Shown piece by piece: positions 12,116-24,352 of a DNA stretch of 64,000 nt. The translations under genes and the position numbers were made by a program. Positions within the stretch are counted from its first letter, which is position 1; each line of letters begins with the position of its first letter. Below the pieces are notes generated by a model. The model ran no database searches, had not been told where the DNA came from, and was given only the letters and a program-made list of their open reading frames with translations. Location of the stretch: NCBI GenBank assembly GCA_017165825.1, contig CM029372.1, positions 5,666,988 to 5,730,987 of the forward strand, in the 5' to 3' direction. Source of the DNA: Hepsetus odoe. Lineage: Eukaryota > Chordata > Actinopteri > Characiformes > Hepsetidae.

Positions 12116-14174
12116 TCATATTTACTCTGACTTTAGTTACATTGCAGACAGTATGAACCCAAGATGTTAAATGTTTTGAATGGTTCACTGAAATAGTTTA
12201 TATACACCCATTCCTGCATATTAGGCCTGTTTAAAAAATTTCAAAATTTTAAGGGTAATAATGAGGTACAAAAGTGAATCAAAAATCATTCTGATTCTGT
12301 ACAAAAGCAGTTTCCACCAAAGGCTGACTCTAATGTTTCATGAGAAGAGATATCATCATTAAAACTTCAAGGAAACTTGAGAAATTTCAGTGCGCAAGTG
12401 AGGGTGCAAGCCTACACCGAACACTCATTCATAAACAGCTGACACAATCACATGGGCAAGGAGTGACAAAACATTAAATATCTTGGGTCTACACTGTCTG
12501 CAGTAAAATAAAAGTCAAGTTTTTTTTTCATCCAAACCTTTTCTTCTAGGGCTGATTGATTCTATTGATTTTTTTATTTGCCATATTCAGTTCCTCAGTA
12601 ATAATCCTGTTACCACTATGAGATTACTTTTTATGGAAAGATATTATTATCTTTTATGGGAATATATTAACTAAAATATATTATTAGTGCAGTCATCATT
12701 GTTGTCATCCCTGGTTTATAAAAAGGTTGCATAACAGAGGGCTGTTATTCCTTGAATGTTATGTCATAAAATGGAGAGCTATCTGGTCGTCTGAAGATAT
12801 GAACACTCATTCCTCCTCACCCTGCTGTCTCTGGGCTCTTTCTTTTTCTCTCTGTGTGTTGGCCCACAGGGCTGGTACTGATTTATGAATGAATGATTAT
12901 GCAACCCTCTGAGACTGCAGAGACGCAGAGCGACCACTGCAGTGTTTGATGCTCTAGCGTAAGATCCTTGCCAGGCCCTTTCTGAAGCAAGAGCAGCTTT
13001 TATAGCATCCAGTTTTGTTCGCTATCAAAATCTGGCTTGGATTGTAATGTTGCCAGGATTAGGCCCGACTTAATGCCCCACAGAAAACCAAGCTGACTAC
13101 ATGACTAGTAATAGCAGCTATAAAGATGAATATAAATAGATATATAAATAGCTTCCAGCCATATCAGAGCCACAAAATAGCCCTGATAGGAAACTGATCA
13201 CTGGTGGGGTTCAGCTATCTTGAATAAGGGCTGATTAACAGCCACCATAATAATAATTTACATGTAACAGACAGTGCAAATAAAGACTAAGACCAGACAT
13301 GTGCTAACAAAGCTCGAACGTTATGTGATATGACTTACTGCCTTTGTTTATTTGGTATATCAGGCTTCTTAGGGACAATGAAAGAATGATAAAAGAATCA
13401 GACAGATCTTGTAAATATCCCCAATGACTATGTTTGTGATGTAAATTATAATGCTATCTCTTGTTTTGCTGTACTTTCCCACAATCTGTAAATTATAACG
13501 TCTCTGTCCCATGTCTATGTGCCTCTAACTAAAAGCTTCACTTGATTACATGCTGGGCCTCAACGTTTGCTCTCGACCTGTCGGTGGGATTAGGGAACAG
13601 AGATCTTGTCTAAGGTTGAAGGCCTCATTTGCCCTGTGTTATTATGAATCGTCGGACTGCCAGCTAAACTGTTATCTCTCTTTTATTGTGTATACACTTC
13701 TCAGCTCATTCACTATTCATAAATATCACTTAATGCTATTGGTCGCCACAAGCAGGACTGATACAATGCATAAGAAAAGAAACTGACCTTTTCATTATTA
13801 TGACAGGTTAACACAAAGCAGCTTATTATAATGTTGCTCTCAGAAACAAAACCATTTGTCTCAGAAAAGGTAACATAAAAACAGAAGGAAACTTTATTTA
13901 ATGGAAGTTAATGTAGTGAGATTTAAATGTGAATTATAAAAGTAAGGTTTTATGCAAATCAAAAGATGACGACATTACGGGTAGTTAAACTACGGGTAAC
14001 TACGGGTAGTTAAACATTGTCTGAAATATGATGAGGCATAAGTAGAGGCTGGCCAGCCGCGAAGGTGGGACACTGATTGCCCCAGGCCCTGACCTTGACA
14101 ACGTCACAAAGATAAAATAAATAATAGCAATAAAATCTATTAAATATTCTCAACAGAATCATGTTAAGTAACTT

Positions 14175-14385
14175 TCCATCCTGAGCAGGGTTGTGGTGAG
14201 TGCTGAATCCTATCCCAGCGTTAACAGGACAAAAAGCATAAAAAAGCAAACGCTATGAACAGTTCACCAGCCCACTGCAGAGCACACACACTGACATACG
14301 CTTTCAGATGAGGTGTGGGAGGGAACTGAACCCCAGACAGTGCTAATTGAACCCCAGATTGCACCACCATGCCTGCCCGTTAATA
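14175..14385 (-). mobile_element. Antisense L2/SINE-like retroposon fragment
   Basis: Contains the complement of the usual fish L2-like tail (gctgaatcctatcccagcg) and, further on, agttcaccagcccactgcag, the decayed form of the 'catccatcacagg' region. Degraded, with no clear ends. Confidence 0.55.
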
Positions 14386-15664
14386 AAAGGACACTGATAT
14401 TAACATAAAAACTTTAAAAAGTTACTATAATCATACCGCACTAAAGCAAACATATGGCTGTGAAAGAAGGGAACTAGAGAAACAATGAATCCCAAAACAG
14501 TGGCTCTGAAGAGAAAAGTGAGAAAGAGCTTTATTAAAGGTTAGGGGGAGCTGAGAAAATAAAGATTAGGAGATTGCAGAGCAGGCAAACATTGAAAACT
14601 AAAAAACAAAAAGATAAGAGCAAATAGGCAAATGGGAGATAAAACATTACATAGTAGTTGTCCAGCAGGAATAAAGATTTGTTTTCTTTGCAAGATGAGT
14701 TTAATTAATTCTAGTCTTTCTGTTGAGTTAGAAAAACAACTAAATGACTAACATTAGGCTGGTGAATGGCTGTTATCAGCCACATCTGAGAAGTTCACCT
14801 CTGCGCTACGTAATCATGGTGAAAACAGTATGTTTAATGAACACATTCCCAAAAGGAGCACCCTAGTGGAATCACATGTCCTTGCAGACAGCTGTTTATG
14901 CATCATCTTTATCGCTGTGATGATTTCAAAATGAGCTGATCTCTTAAAGCTCAAAGACTACTCAATCCAGCAGACCAAAACCATTAGCTCATTTTGCTTA
15001 ATGTAGGTATGCTCCTTCACAGGCTTGGTCTTGCTCTCTTTAACCCTCCAGTGAAGATTAACAGATGACTCACCAGGTAGGGTCTCGACCTAGATCGGAT
15101 TCCAGCGAGCTAACGTTATAGCCACAGGAAGTCTTGGAATGTATTGGAATCAGATTTATTGGGATATGGACACTTTCTCAATCAGTTCATTACTACTACA
15201 CTTTTTTGAAACCTTTAATGAGTGTAGAACCTCAATATTATGTAGAAATTATTCTTTAAACTCTAAAGGGTTTTGTCTCATTTACATCAATGCTTTTGTA
15301 AAGTAGCCCCTTTCATGGACCCCTACATTCTAACTCAAATGAAAGAAACATTAGGCAAATATTATACTAGCAATTCCTGTGACTTTAGATACCAATTTGT
15401 GCTTTGCATTTAACCCATCCTATACACACCAGTAATAAACACACAGGCACACACGAGGCAAATAAGGCAACAATACTTTCACTCAGGGGGTAGTTATGTG
15501 GTTGCCCAAGGGCACCTCAGCTATGGAAGCAGAAATGGGAAAGCGTTGTTCATCCACCCCCACTGCCCAATCCAGGGAACTGATCCAGCAACCTGTCGGC
15601 TGAAGGCCAGGCTGCCCTTCTGATATATAACAGGTTGAAATGAATGTTTGTGGAGCTTGTCTAC

Positions 15665-15965
15665 TTAGAATCTTCTTCTTCTTTTTCTTTCAGCGGCTCC
15701 TGTTTAAGGGTCACCACAGCAGATCAACCTTTTCCATTTCTTTCGGTCCTCTGCAACTTCCTCCTTCAAACCAACCACCTGCATGTCCTCTCTCACCATG
15801 TCCATAAACCTCCTCTTTGGTCTTCCTCTTTTCCTTTTTCTGGCAGCTCCATCTTCAACATCCTCCTCCCAGTATAATCCTTATCTCTCCTCTGGACATG
15901 TCCAAACCAATGCAACCTTGCCTCTCTGACTTTGTCTACAAAATGTCTAACCTGAGCTGTACCTC
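15665..15965 (-). mobile_element. LINE fragment (3' end of the RT-coding region), antisense
   Basis: Minus-strand reading gives pieces such as TGRRMLKMELPEKGKE and a HWFGHVQRR-like motif, the usual C-terminal end of the non-LTR element seen at 1-930. Frames are broken. It ends at tgtctaacctgagctgta, close to the sequence that opens this window (tctaacctcagctgt), so it represents the adjoining part of the same element family. Confidence 0.75.
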
Positions 15966-16975
15966 TTAGAATAAGCAGCTGAATTAGTATTCAAATTAGG
16001 GGGTCATTTTTAATGCTTTTCTTAAATGCTGCCAGTGCTTATAAAGCATTGATTAATAACATGGTCATAAAAAGGAGAATAATTACTCCTCTTTGGCTGG
16101 ATTTGATGCATTTTCAAATGATTTAAAAGCTAAATTAAATGGCTTAATCATAAAACCTATATTTTTTAACAGGCCACCGATGGTTCTTTTTGGTATTATC
16201 CAGCTTATCAGAACTCAGAAAATCTTAATTTGATGTTACATATCTTGACCATAGTGTTCAGCCCTAATTCAGAAGCCAGTGAGTGGGCGATGATATTGTC
16301 TCATTCCAAAGTTTACGATCTACTGGGTTTGAACCATATTAGTTTGTAGAGTACTGAGTGGTAATGGCAGTCTTTACATTAGAGATAATGTAATGAAAGT
16401 CCCTTTTGGATCCCTGGCTCTATACCTAGGGCATTGGGAGTGCTCAGACCTCACTTTGAAAACCATTGCTTTAAATCCAAGCACTGTAATGTTCTCAAAG
16501 ACATTAAAAGTGATTCCCAAGAACTGAAGAATTGTTGTTTATTTGCTTGTCAGTACCATGTTAAAGTTGATGTATCCCAAATTCTTTTTGAAGCTGTCAG
16601 TGAAAGTCTTCTTGAGTTTATTGTTGTGACATCTGTGTGGAAAGGAGTAATACCAGTAAGGCCTGCCATGACTGTGCAAATGGAGTTACTATATATTACT
16701 TCCACCAGTGAGACGGTTTCATCACAAGGGGAAAACCAGCCTGACAGACACAGGTCTTTATAGCACTGGCTGTACAACCGCATGATGAATGAACAGGCAG
16801 CTGTTACCCTGTCCCTTAGTCTCTTACATGCTGTCTGCACACAAAATGAACACAATATTCATTTTACCAGTGGGCCACGCCTTTACATAAGGCCCAGCTA
16901 AAGATTAATTTAGAAAAAAATGAAATTAAATAGTTTTATACTGATTCATTCAAATGTTGTGAGCCTTGAGATATA

Positions 16976-17521
16976 CAGTACTATGCAAAAGTTTGTGGCA
17001 GGTGTGGAAAAAATGCTGTAAACAAAGAATGCTTTCAGAAATGTAAGTGTTAATCATTTATTTTCATCAATCAACAAAATGCCGTGAATGAACAAAAGAG
17101 AAATCTAAATCAAATCAATATTTGGTGTGACCACCCTTTGCCTTCAAAACAGCATAAGTTCTTCTAGGTACACTTGCACACAGTTTTTGAAGGAACTCGG
17201 CTGGTAGGTTGTTCCAAACATGACTGTGTTTCAACCTCTGTGTGACATTGATGATCATCAGCACCTGTTTGGTAAAACTGGTTGATCACACACCGACTAT
17301 AATCCTACAGAATCCCTGACTTTGTCCAAGTGTACCTAGAAGAACTCATGCTGGTTTGAAGGCAAAAGGTAGTAACACCAAATATTTTATTTTTTAAATA
17401 TTCGCTCACTTTGCATTTTGTAAATTGATCCCAAAAAAAAACAATCATTATTTACTGGTAAAAAAGCATTCTTTGTTTACAGCATTTTTTCACACCTGCC
17501 TAAAACTTTTACACAGTACTG
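16976..17521. mobile_element. Complete Tc1-type MITE, 546 bp, TA target duplication
   Basis: Both ends are present: the left begins cagtactatgcaaaagtttg, the right ends in the complement (cttttacacagtactg). TA flanks it at 16974-16975 and 17522-17523. Terminal arms match over about 60 bp (ggcaggtgtggaaaaaatgc on the left). Inner inverted arms pair 17113-17185 with 17318-17385 (ttcttctaggtacacttg). There is no transposase frame, so it is non-autonomous and would need a Tc1-family transposase in trans. Copies in pkp2 introns 5 and 8 belong to the same family. Confidence 0.9.
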
Positions 17522-17889
17522 TATGTGGAGTGAGACTGAATTCAGAACTGACTGTTTGGACGTCTTCACAAATGCCATTGGTTAAAACAGTGATTAGCAT
17601 CAATCCACAATAGCACTGGGCAAAGTCCCAGCAAAGATTAGGAAACCTCACAATGACATGGGTTGTAGTTGAAATGAGAATCATCAGCGTTTTAGCTCTA
17701 GGTATAGTGGTTAAAGTGACAGACTGGCTGAGGTGACAGTGACAGTTGTCACCCTGATCTCAGAAATCCTTTTAATCTTGTTAATGCTAATCAAGATCAC
17801 ATATGCTAAGGCTGCTGAAGGAGATGCTCCATACAAGGCCTTGATGTTGCACTTCTAGCTACCTCAACAGAACTGAAAGCAATTGAAAG

Positions 17890-18135
17890 TAGCAGTGTTG
17901 GCCTAGTCATTAAGGACCTCAAGATTGGAAGGTTGTGCTTTTGGTCCTGGACCAGTAGGTTTCCCTGAGGTATCCTTGAGCAAGGTACTGTCCCCTAACA
18001 CTGCTCCCCGGGCTGAATATGTCTGCCATCAGCCTCACTGTGTGCATGGGTAAAATGAGCAACATTTTGTTTTGGTTCACTGTGTGCTGGACTGTGTGTC
18101 ACAATGACAAACAGTCACTTTCACTTCACTTCAAT
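17890..18135 (+). mobile_element. tRNA-derived SINE
   Basis: Same head and core as the other SINEs here (ttggcctagtcattaagg, ttccctgaggtatccttgag, caaggtactgtcc). Tail of the second type: gttcactgtgtgctg, cacaatgacaaacagtcact, ttcacttcactt. The pol III boxes are decayed. Confidence 0.85.
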
Positions 18136-19790
18136 ACTTTGAGCTTTATTCAACGCAGATTTTACAGTATATGTACTGGAGCTCAACAAGCAGAAAAGGA
18201 CACTGAGCTGTACAAAATCCTGACCTGGGTGCACAGCAAAGTGCTTCCAAATGGACTGAATCTCTATAATTTGGACACAACAGCCATGAGTGCACTGGAA
18301 TGCTTCACATGTCTCTGCCTGTAGATATAATGTTAAAGCTTAACAGTGAAAGGGTTCTGAGAAAGGCAATTCTGAAGATCCCACAGAGCATACATGCAGA
18401 TGGTATTTACACAGACTCCCCTCTATTCGTGTCGTACAAGCAGCATACATTATTCACTGAACTCACAGAAGAGTACATTTTGTTTCATGAGGTGCATGCA
18501 GCAAAGTTTCTCTTTCTCTAAACACTTTCATTGTGATCTTCCACTCTCTTTTTGGTTTAGTGCTGTTGGAGATGGAGCACGAGGTTGCCATAATAAGATA
18601 GGCCATAAGTGAAGGGAGAAAGCTTTTTTATATCCATTCTATTGTGAAAATCCAAGCCACTTAGCTGCAAGTGATCATTTAGCAGCTACTCCCAAAGTAA
18701 TTATGTTTAGCAATACTGGTCATGCTGTAGTCATCTGAGGTCAAGGAGTAGGTTATTTCTTTGCTTATATTTCATGTCCCCTTTACCGTAATCTTATTGG
18801 TCAGCTGATTTTACAAATCAGTCTGGATTTGTGTTTCATAAGTATTAGTGGTAAGGTCAAACAGTGGTCAAATTTGTCTGATCAAATTTGATCAAATCAA
18901 ATGAAGAAATTCATCACAAAATCATTAGCAACTCCTTTGTAGTAACGGGGTAAGGCCTGATTTACATGCCAGGATGTATGTCAAGCAGTATCTCACTCAT
19001 ACACACGTTTCACTGTGTTTTGGTTCATAGTTCAGTGGAAACTTCTGAACTTTCCCAACCTTATTGGGAGCTACCTTCCAGAATTCCAAGAAACCGAGCG
19101 TTAAAGCATTCAGTCTATTGACTCAGTTTATGGAAAGGTCTGCAACATGTTTGCGTAAACCTGCAGTCTAAACTGAGATACATTTTATAATTTACTTTCC
19201 TATCAATATATTAAATTCACCAATTAAATTATATATATGTGTATTACAATGTGCAGAACTGTGTTCATGTTAGAAGGCGTGTACAGAGAATAACAGCAAA
19301 ACATGTCATTTGAGCATGTCATTTAAATTGTTTATATACAAAAGCCCACACCTTGTGAAACACTAAACCAGGGGTCACAAGTCAGGTCCCGGAGGGCCAT
19401 GAATACATTGTCCTGCACAGTTTAGCGGTTTTCCTTCTCAAACATACCAGATTTAACTGATCTGTTAATTGCCAGGTTTGCTGGGTGTGTTTAGCAGCAG
19501 AATTACCCAACTGTGCTGGATCCCAGGCCTGCAATAAGATGCATATTGTATTGACATATATACACTTATTCTGATTTCTCAGCTTTCTCATATCTTACCA
19601 AAAAGAGCTGTCCACACATTTACATGCATGTATTAATCTCAGTCTGATATCCCCAGACAAATTCCATCCATATTCATAAAGACATCAGAATCAAATGATT
19701 CTTGTTATGGAAGGAGCAATTGTGGTGAATCCTCAGCTCAGACTGTACACACTTAGACATTCTTTCTACCCTGAAAGAGTTCACTATACT
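18136..19790. other. Unassigned intergenic DNA
   Basis: No gene, RNA or named repeat was recognised. Open frames are short and carry no known motif. Confidence 0.5.
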
Positions 19791-19794
19791 ATTT

Positions 19795-20310
19795 CATCTG
19801 TACTCTTGTTTACAACTGCCAATGCGTGTTGCATTCTCAGTGTGTGTTATAATTTCATAATTTAGGCTTAAAGGTCATCACTGTTCCAGAATGTGTATGG
19901 GTGATGGTGAATGCTTAATGGCTGGAACCCCTTTATCTAGGCTCTGCGTCTTTACAGTATAACATTTCTTTCATTTAATCTACTCAGTATGGAAAGGATG
20001 AGGCAGTTTGACAGGTATTAGCATTTTTACACCAACAATGGGTGTCATTAAGGGGGGGATTGGATATATTGAATATTTACTTCAGTGACTATTGCTCTAG
20101 AACATCAATTCAGCTAAAGGGTCTGTAAAGCTGTGTGTGATATTCATGCAGATATTTAAATCAAGCATTGTTCTTATTGAGAGATTTCTTTCATCGGGAC
20201 TCTCGTTTACCAGTGCTGATGTGTATAGCATTGCCAGTGTGTGCTATAATTTTATAATTTTAGACTTTAAGGTCATCACTGTTCTAGAATGTGTGACAAC
20301 AAATCAGGAA
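19795..20310. repeat. Locally duplicated segment of unknown family
   Basis: About 100 bp at 19797-19895 recurs at 20197-20297 with roughly 80% similarity by eye (shared words: cagtgtgtgttataattt versus cagtgtgtgctataatttta, then aaggtcatcactgttc in both). The piece between (cctttatctaggctctgcg ... tattagcatttttacaccaa) recurs near 23055-23215. Confidence 0.6.
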
Positions 20311-21749
20311 GCTCTAAATAGATGCTTCTGTGATCCTCCAGAGCAATAAATATTTGAAGCCTTCTTTCTATGCTGCAGTTTTATGAACGGGTAGATTACT
20401 GACTGCAGAGTCTTCTGTCATGGACAATCTTAGTCCAGTGTGTCTTTCCTCAGTCCTGTAATCCATCTGCATGGCTTCATTCCATGTTTGTTTTTTTCTG
20501 AACATGAGTCACATCATTAGCTAGTGATGGACTGATGGACCGAGTTTTTCTGGCACTGGATCATGTGTGGTTGTGCAGCAAAACATGAAACCGTGCAGAA
20601 CAGGCGGACTAAAGTCCTGGAACTGAAAAGCACTGTGATGGAAAGAGGACTGTCCTCCTATATTAAGCCTGTAGTGTAAGCATTTGTCAGACACCATGAA
20701 TAAAGTTATGAATCTGTCTCTCATCAACATGTTGTAGTAAAGAAAACCAGGAATAATACAGAATGTGGATAGCAGAAAACTCATTCAAAGTAATGAAATC
20801 AAGTCAGCTCTGTGTACTCACTGATAAAGGCACATTTTGAAAGACCTAACAAATTCCTTCAGCCCAAAAATGTTATCACTGCTAGGGGTCAATAATTCAA
20901 CATAAACATTGACTAAACTCGCACAAATGGTATACAAACTATGTAAACTGTATAGAATCTTAAGTTATAATAATCATCCAGTGGAGTTACTGGAAAATTA
21001 TTTTCCAATGTTACATTATTTTACTTTTTTTATTTTGCTCTTTCCTTAATTAACTTGATTGGGGGGAAAATCTAACTCACATAGTTTTCCACTTACCCCA
21101 GATGTAATCATTCAGGATAAGATATTCTTTCATTTAACATTGAAGGCTACAAGGCTAACACTGATCAAAGACCAACAATCAGTTCTCACTATAGTGATGT
21201 ACGAAATAGCTGCAGTATACTGTGTCCTAAACTGCAACGACTAGTCCGTTTCACCTTAATGGAAAACTGCATGTGGTTTGAGCAAGTTCAAAGTAGTTTT
21301 CATGTATTTTACAGAATCAATCTGAGTGATTATTCTGGTGTTTTGTACAGTAACAGCTTTAAAATAAAAATGCACAATTTAGATTTTCCCCCATATTCCT
21401 TCAGTTTGACTCAGCACAAACAAAAGAACTAAAATAACAGGTTCCTGCTGTAGAGGCAAGATTTGTTTAGTATTCCAGTGTGTCTGACTTTATAACATCA
21501 TCAAATGCAAATAACAAATATTAGTGTGTATAAACAGACACCTAGTGTTTGCACACCACAAATACTAGTACACCACATCATTGTAATGTAGTCTACAAGC
21601 TGGAAATTACAAATAAACCATCAGTGACAATGACATGGAACAGCCCCATACTGAAATGCACATAGAAGAGCAGTCAGATCTCGCACATTGTCAGAAAATA
21701 AACTGCTGCTTTCCATAAATTCTCTAAGAGAAAAACATCATGAACCCAG

Positions 21750-22430
21750 GATAAAGCATAGCTGGTCTCACTACTGTCCTGTAAACTTTAAATGCATAAG
21801 TCACTCCTGCTGTAGACCTCACCACTGTCACATTGCCTAATACCTATCTTACACTACTCCAGCATCCTTCTCTGCCACTCTTGACTTCCTCTTTCAAAAC
21901 TCCTCTCTAAGCACCCTGTCTTATGCTTTCTCCAAGTCCACAAAGGCACAATGCAACTCCTTCTGACCTTCTCTATTCTTCTCCATCAACACCCTCAGAG
22001 CAAACATTGCATCTGCGGTGCTCTTTCTCTGCCATACTGCTCTTCACTAATCATCACCTCTTTTTTTAACCTAGCCTCCACAACTCTTTCCCATGATTAT
22101 ATTTATCCCTCTATAGTTACTACAGCTCTGTGCATCACCCTTTTTCTTGGAAATTGGTACCATTACACCATGGTTATACAACTTAAAATTGTTTCACCAA
22201 ATTACATCTAGTCTCTTTCAAACACAAAATATCAACCTTTCTTCTCTACATCATATTAGCTAATTCTCTACCTTTGGCAATCATGCTGCCAACATTCAAA
22301 GTTCCTACTGTACACTCACTTCTAATCTCCTCCATTTCCTTCTCTCCTCCTGCATCTACATGCCTTCCATCTTCTTCTTCTCCTTTGTCCAACCGTTGCC
22401 ACCCTCTTGGCTAACAATACCGTACAGTAT
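21750..22430 (-). mobile_element. LINE fragment, antisense, internally deleted
   Basis: Shares long stretches with the 1-930 element: agctggtctcactactgtcc, ctttctccaagtccacaaag, ctctttctctgccatactgc. The order shows a deletion that removed the catalytic FTDD segment. Frames are broken. Confidence 0.75.
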
Positions 22431-23049
22431 CAGTATGGTAGTAGCCTGCATGGGTGTCTGTTGACAGAATTGTCAGTCTGTGTTTTCTTCCAAACACATT
22501 ACACTGTCTAGTGATTCTGCTTTAGTGGTATTGAGTAGTATGAAAAGATGCAGTGTCATGTCAAATGACACAAATGAAGTATATGCAAGCCCTCAGAGTC
22601 CCAGTGTTGAGGTATTGCATGATGGGGCAGTCCTGGCTGGTGGCTGCTACTGGAGGTAGTAATTTTACAAAATTTTTTTAACTTTGTTCCATGGACTAGA
22701 CCCTAATTAATGTTTCTGAATGATACACTGCACAAAGGCTTTAAGATATTCCTAATTTTTTCCTATTTTCTTTTCTTTCTTGTATTTTTAATGTGTTACT
22801 GAGGAACAGTTCTCCAGGCTTCATGAAGGACTGTCGTTTTTGGCTCTAATGTTCAGTCCAGTCCCTGTACCTCACCAAACCCAGCTTCAAAGGATTGTTT
22901 TTTGTTGGTTAAGCCACACATTGAGCTTTGTATGGATCCTTCAATCAGAGCAAACTAACAAAAGGCATGAAGCAGTGAAAAAACAGGGGGAGATGATTCC
23001 AGATGATCAGGCTGGTGGTTAGTTTACTGGCAAAGCTGAATACTGCGTG

Positions 23050-23215
23050 GCTTAAACCCTTTATTTAGGCACCTTGTATCTTTTGGCACCGTGCAGCCAG
23101 TCACAGTAAAATTTGTAAAACATTTCTTTAAAGACTCTCTTTATAAGCCACTTTTAACAGATATTAGTATTTTTGCACCAACATGAAAGGGATGGCATTT
23201 AGGGTTAGCTCAAGT
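23050..23215. repeat. Dispersed copy of the 19.9 kb repeat
   Basis: Matches 19925-20060 in order: ccctttatttaggcaccttg, acatttctttaaagac, then tattagtatttttgcaccaa. Family unknown. Confidence 0.5.
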
Positions 23216-23322
23216 GTTAAATTTTCTTATAACCTGTTCCTCCACACACATTTTTAGCATATGGCTCTTGTTATTTGTTTGATGGGGCAGTAATGTTCTT
23301 GGCTACGAATAGAGTCACTTCT

Positions 23323-23500
23323 TGGGGCAGCGGTGGCCTAGTGGTTGGGGAGTTGGCCCAGATTGGAAGATTGTGGGTTTGATTCCCTCACCAATAGGTT
23401 GCCCTGAGGTACCCTTGAGCAAGATACCGTCCTCGCCACTGCTCCACGGGCACTTTCAATAGCTGCCCCCTGCTGCAGATATTATATCAGGCTCCTTGGG
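23323..23500 (+). mobile_element. tRNA-derived SINE, 3' truncated
   Basis: Begins ggggcagcggtggcctagtg and carries gttgccctgaggtaccctt and tttcaatagctgccccctgc. The tail beyond about 23500 is not recognisable. Confidence 0.85.
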
Positions 23501-23755
23501 ACAAACTTTGTGTGGGTCCACGATCCAGAAGATTAAATAATATTAGAATCAACGTAATTGAGCAGAGAATTGAGCAGACCCAATGAAATGCAATTAGCCT
23601 CTAACCTGATGTGCAAAGAAATAATATACAGAGAAGAGCAGCATAAGTGATGCTGTGTGTTAAAGTGTGTACAGTGTTACTGACAATGGGACAGTATATA
23701 CAGATTACAAAACAGAGTTTTAAATGTTTTAAATGTTATTCAAAGAAATACGGGC

Positions 23756-23756
<1 letters not shown>

Positions 23757-23826
<70 letters not shown>
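23757..23826. repeat. (GATA)n microsatellite
   Basis: About 70 bp of perfect tagatagatagata repeats. Read on the minus strand it produces a spurious IYLSIYLS open frame. Confidence 0.95.
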
Positions 23827-23999
23827 TAGTATTGAGAAGTATACAGTTGGTTATATAAAGATACAGTGTGCAGTAGGGATATGCAGTGCGAGTGTAAAGG
23901 TTGAGAAACGGTGCAGTATTGAGGGCAATCCGCTCAGGCTGAGGTGTGTTTCTGCTGTGTGTCCACATGGGACGGTGGCGATGATGCGTAGTGCTGAAA

Positions 24000-24288
24000 T
24001 AGACACACACACACACGCACGCGCACACACACACACCTCCTGCTGGAGAGGCAGCTCGCAGTGCGTTGTCACTGACGGCAGCTGCGCACTCGGGCTGAGG
24101 GGTGGGAGTCTGTCCGGGAGACACATATAAACCGGAGGAGAGAAAAAACGGAGGATGGACAGTGTGTGGCTGAACAGGTGAAAACTCCGAGCCTGACAGC
24201 GCTGTGAAGAGGCTGTGATCTGAGGTCCGCAGGGCTACACACTCGGACAGGGCTTCACACCGGGCTGCTCTGGGCTCTCCCTGACCTG

Positions 24289-24327
<39 letters not shown>

Positions 24328-24352
24328 ACTTGTTGTGGAGGCTCCGAGAAGA
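24000..24352 (+). promoter_or_regulatory. nudt4 promoter and 5' UTR
   Basis: GC-rich sequence with a TATA-like element (acatataaacc, about 24123-24133) and a (CT)n tract at 24291-24322, immediately 5' of the start codon. An (AC)n/(GC) stretch lies at 24001-24036. If the TATA-like box is used, transcription would start near 24155, giving a 5' UTR of about 200 nt. This is inference. Confidence 0.45.

Larger units (their letters stand above)
11200..15660. other. Gene-free intergenic DNA with scattered repeats
   Basis: No exon-like open frame with a recognisable domain is visible on either strand. Identified contents are the (TA)n tract at 12064 and an antisense L2/SINE-like fragment at about 14175-14385. 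At about 15400-15620 an antisense SINE-like stretch carries ttgcccaagggcacctcagc. The rest is unassigned AT-rich sequence. Confidence 0.55.

Noticed and set aside
16434..16763. Open frame of 109 codons in the gene desert
   Set aside because: There is no family resemblance, and the codon content looks like random intergenic sequence.
23729..24325. Minus-strand open frame of 198 codons
   Set aside because: It is produced by the (GATA)n and (CT)n/(GA)n repeats and overlaps the nudt4 5' UTR. There is no domain and no splice context.
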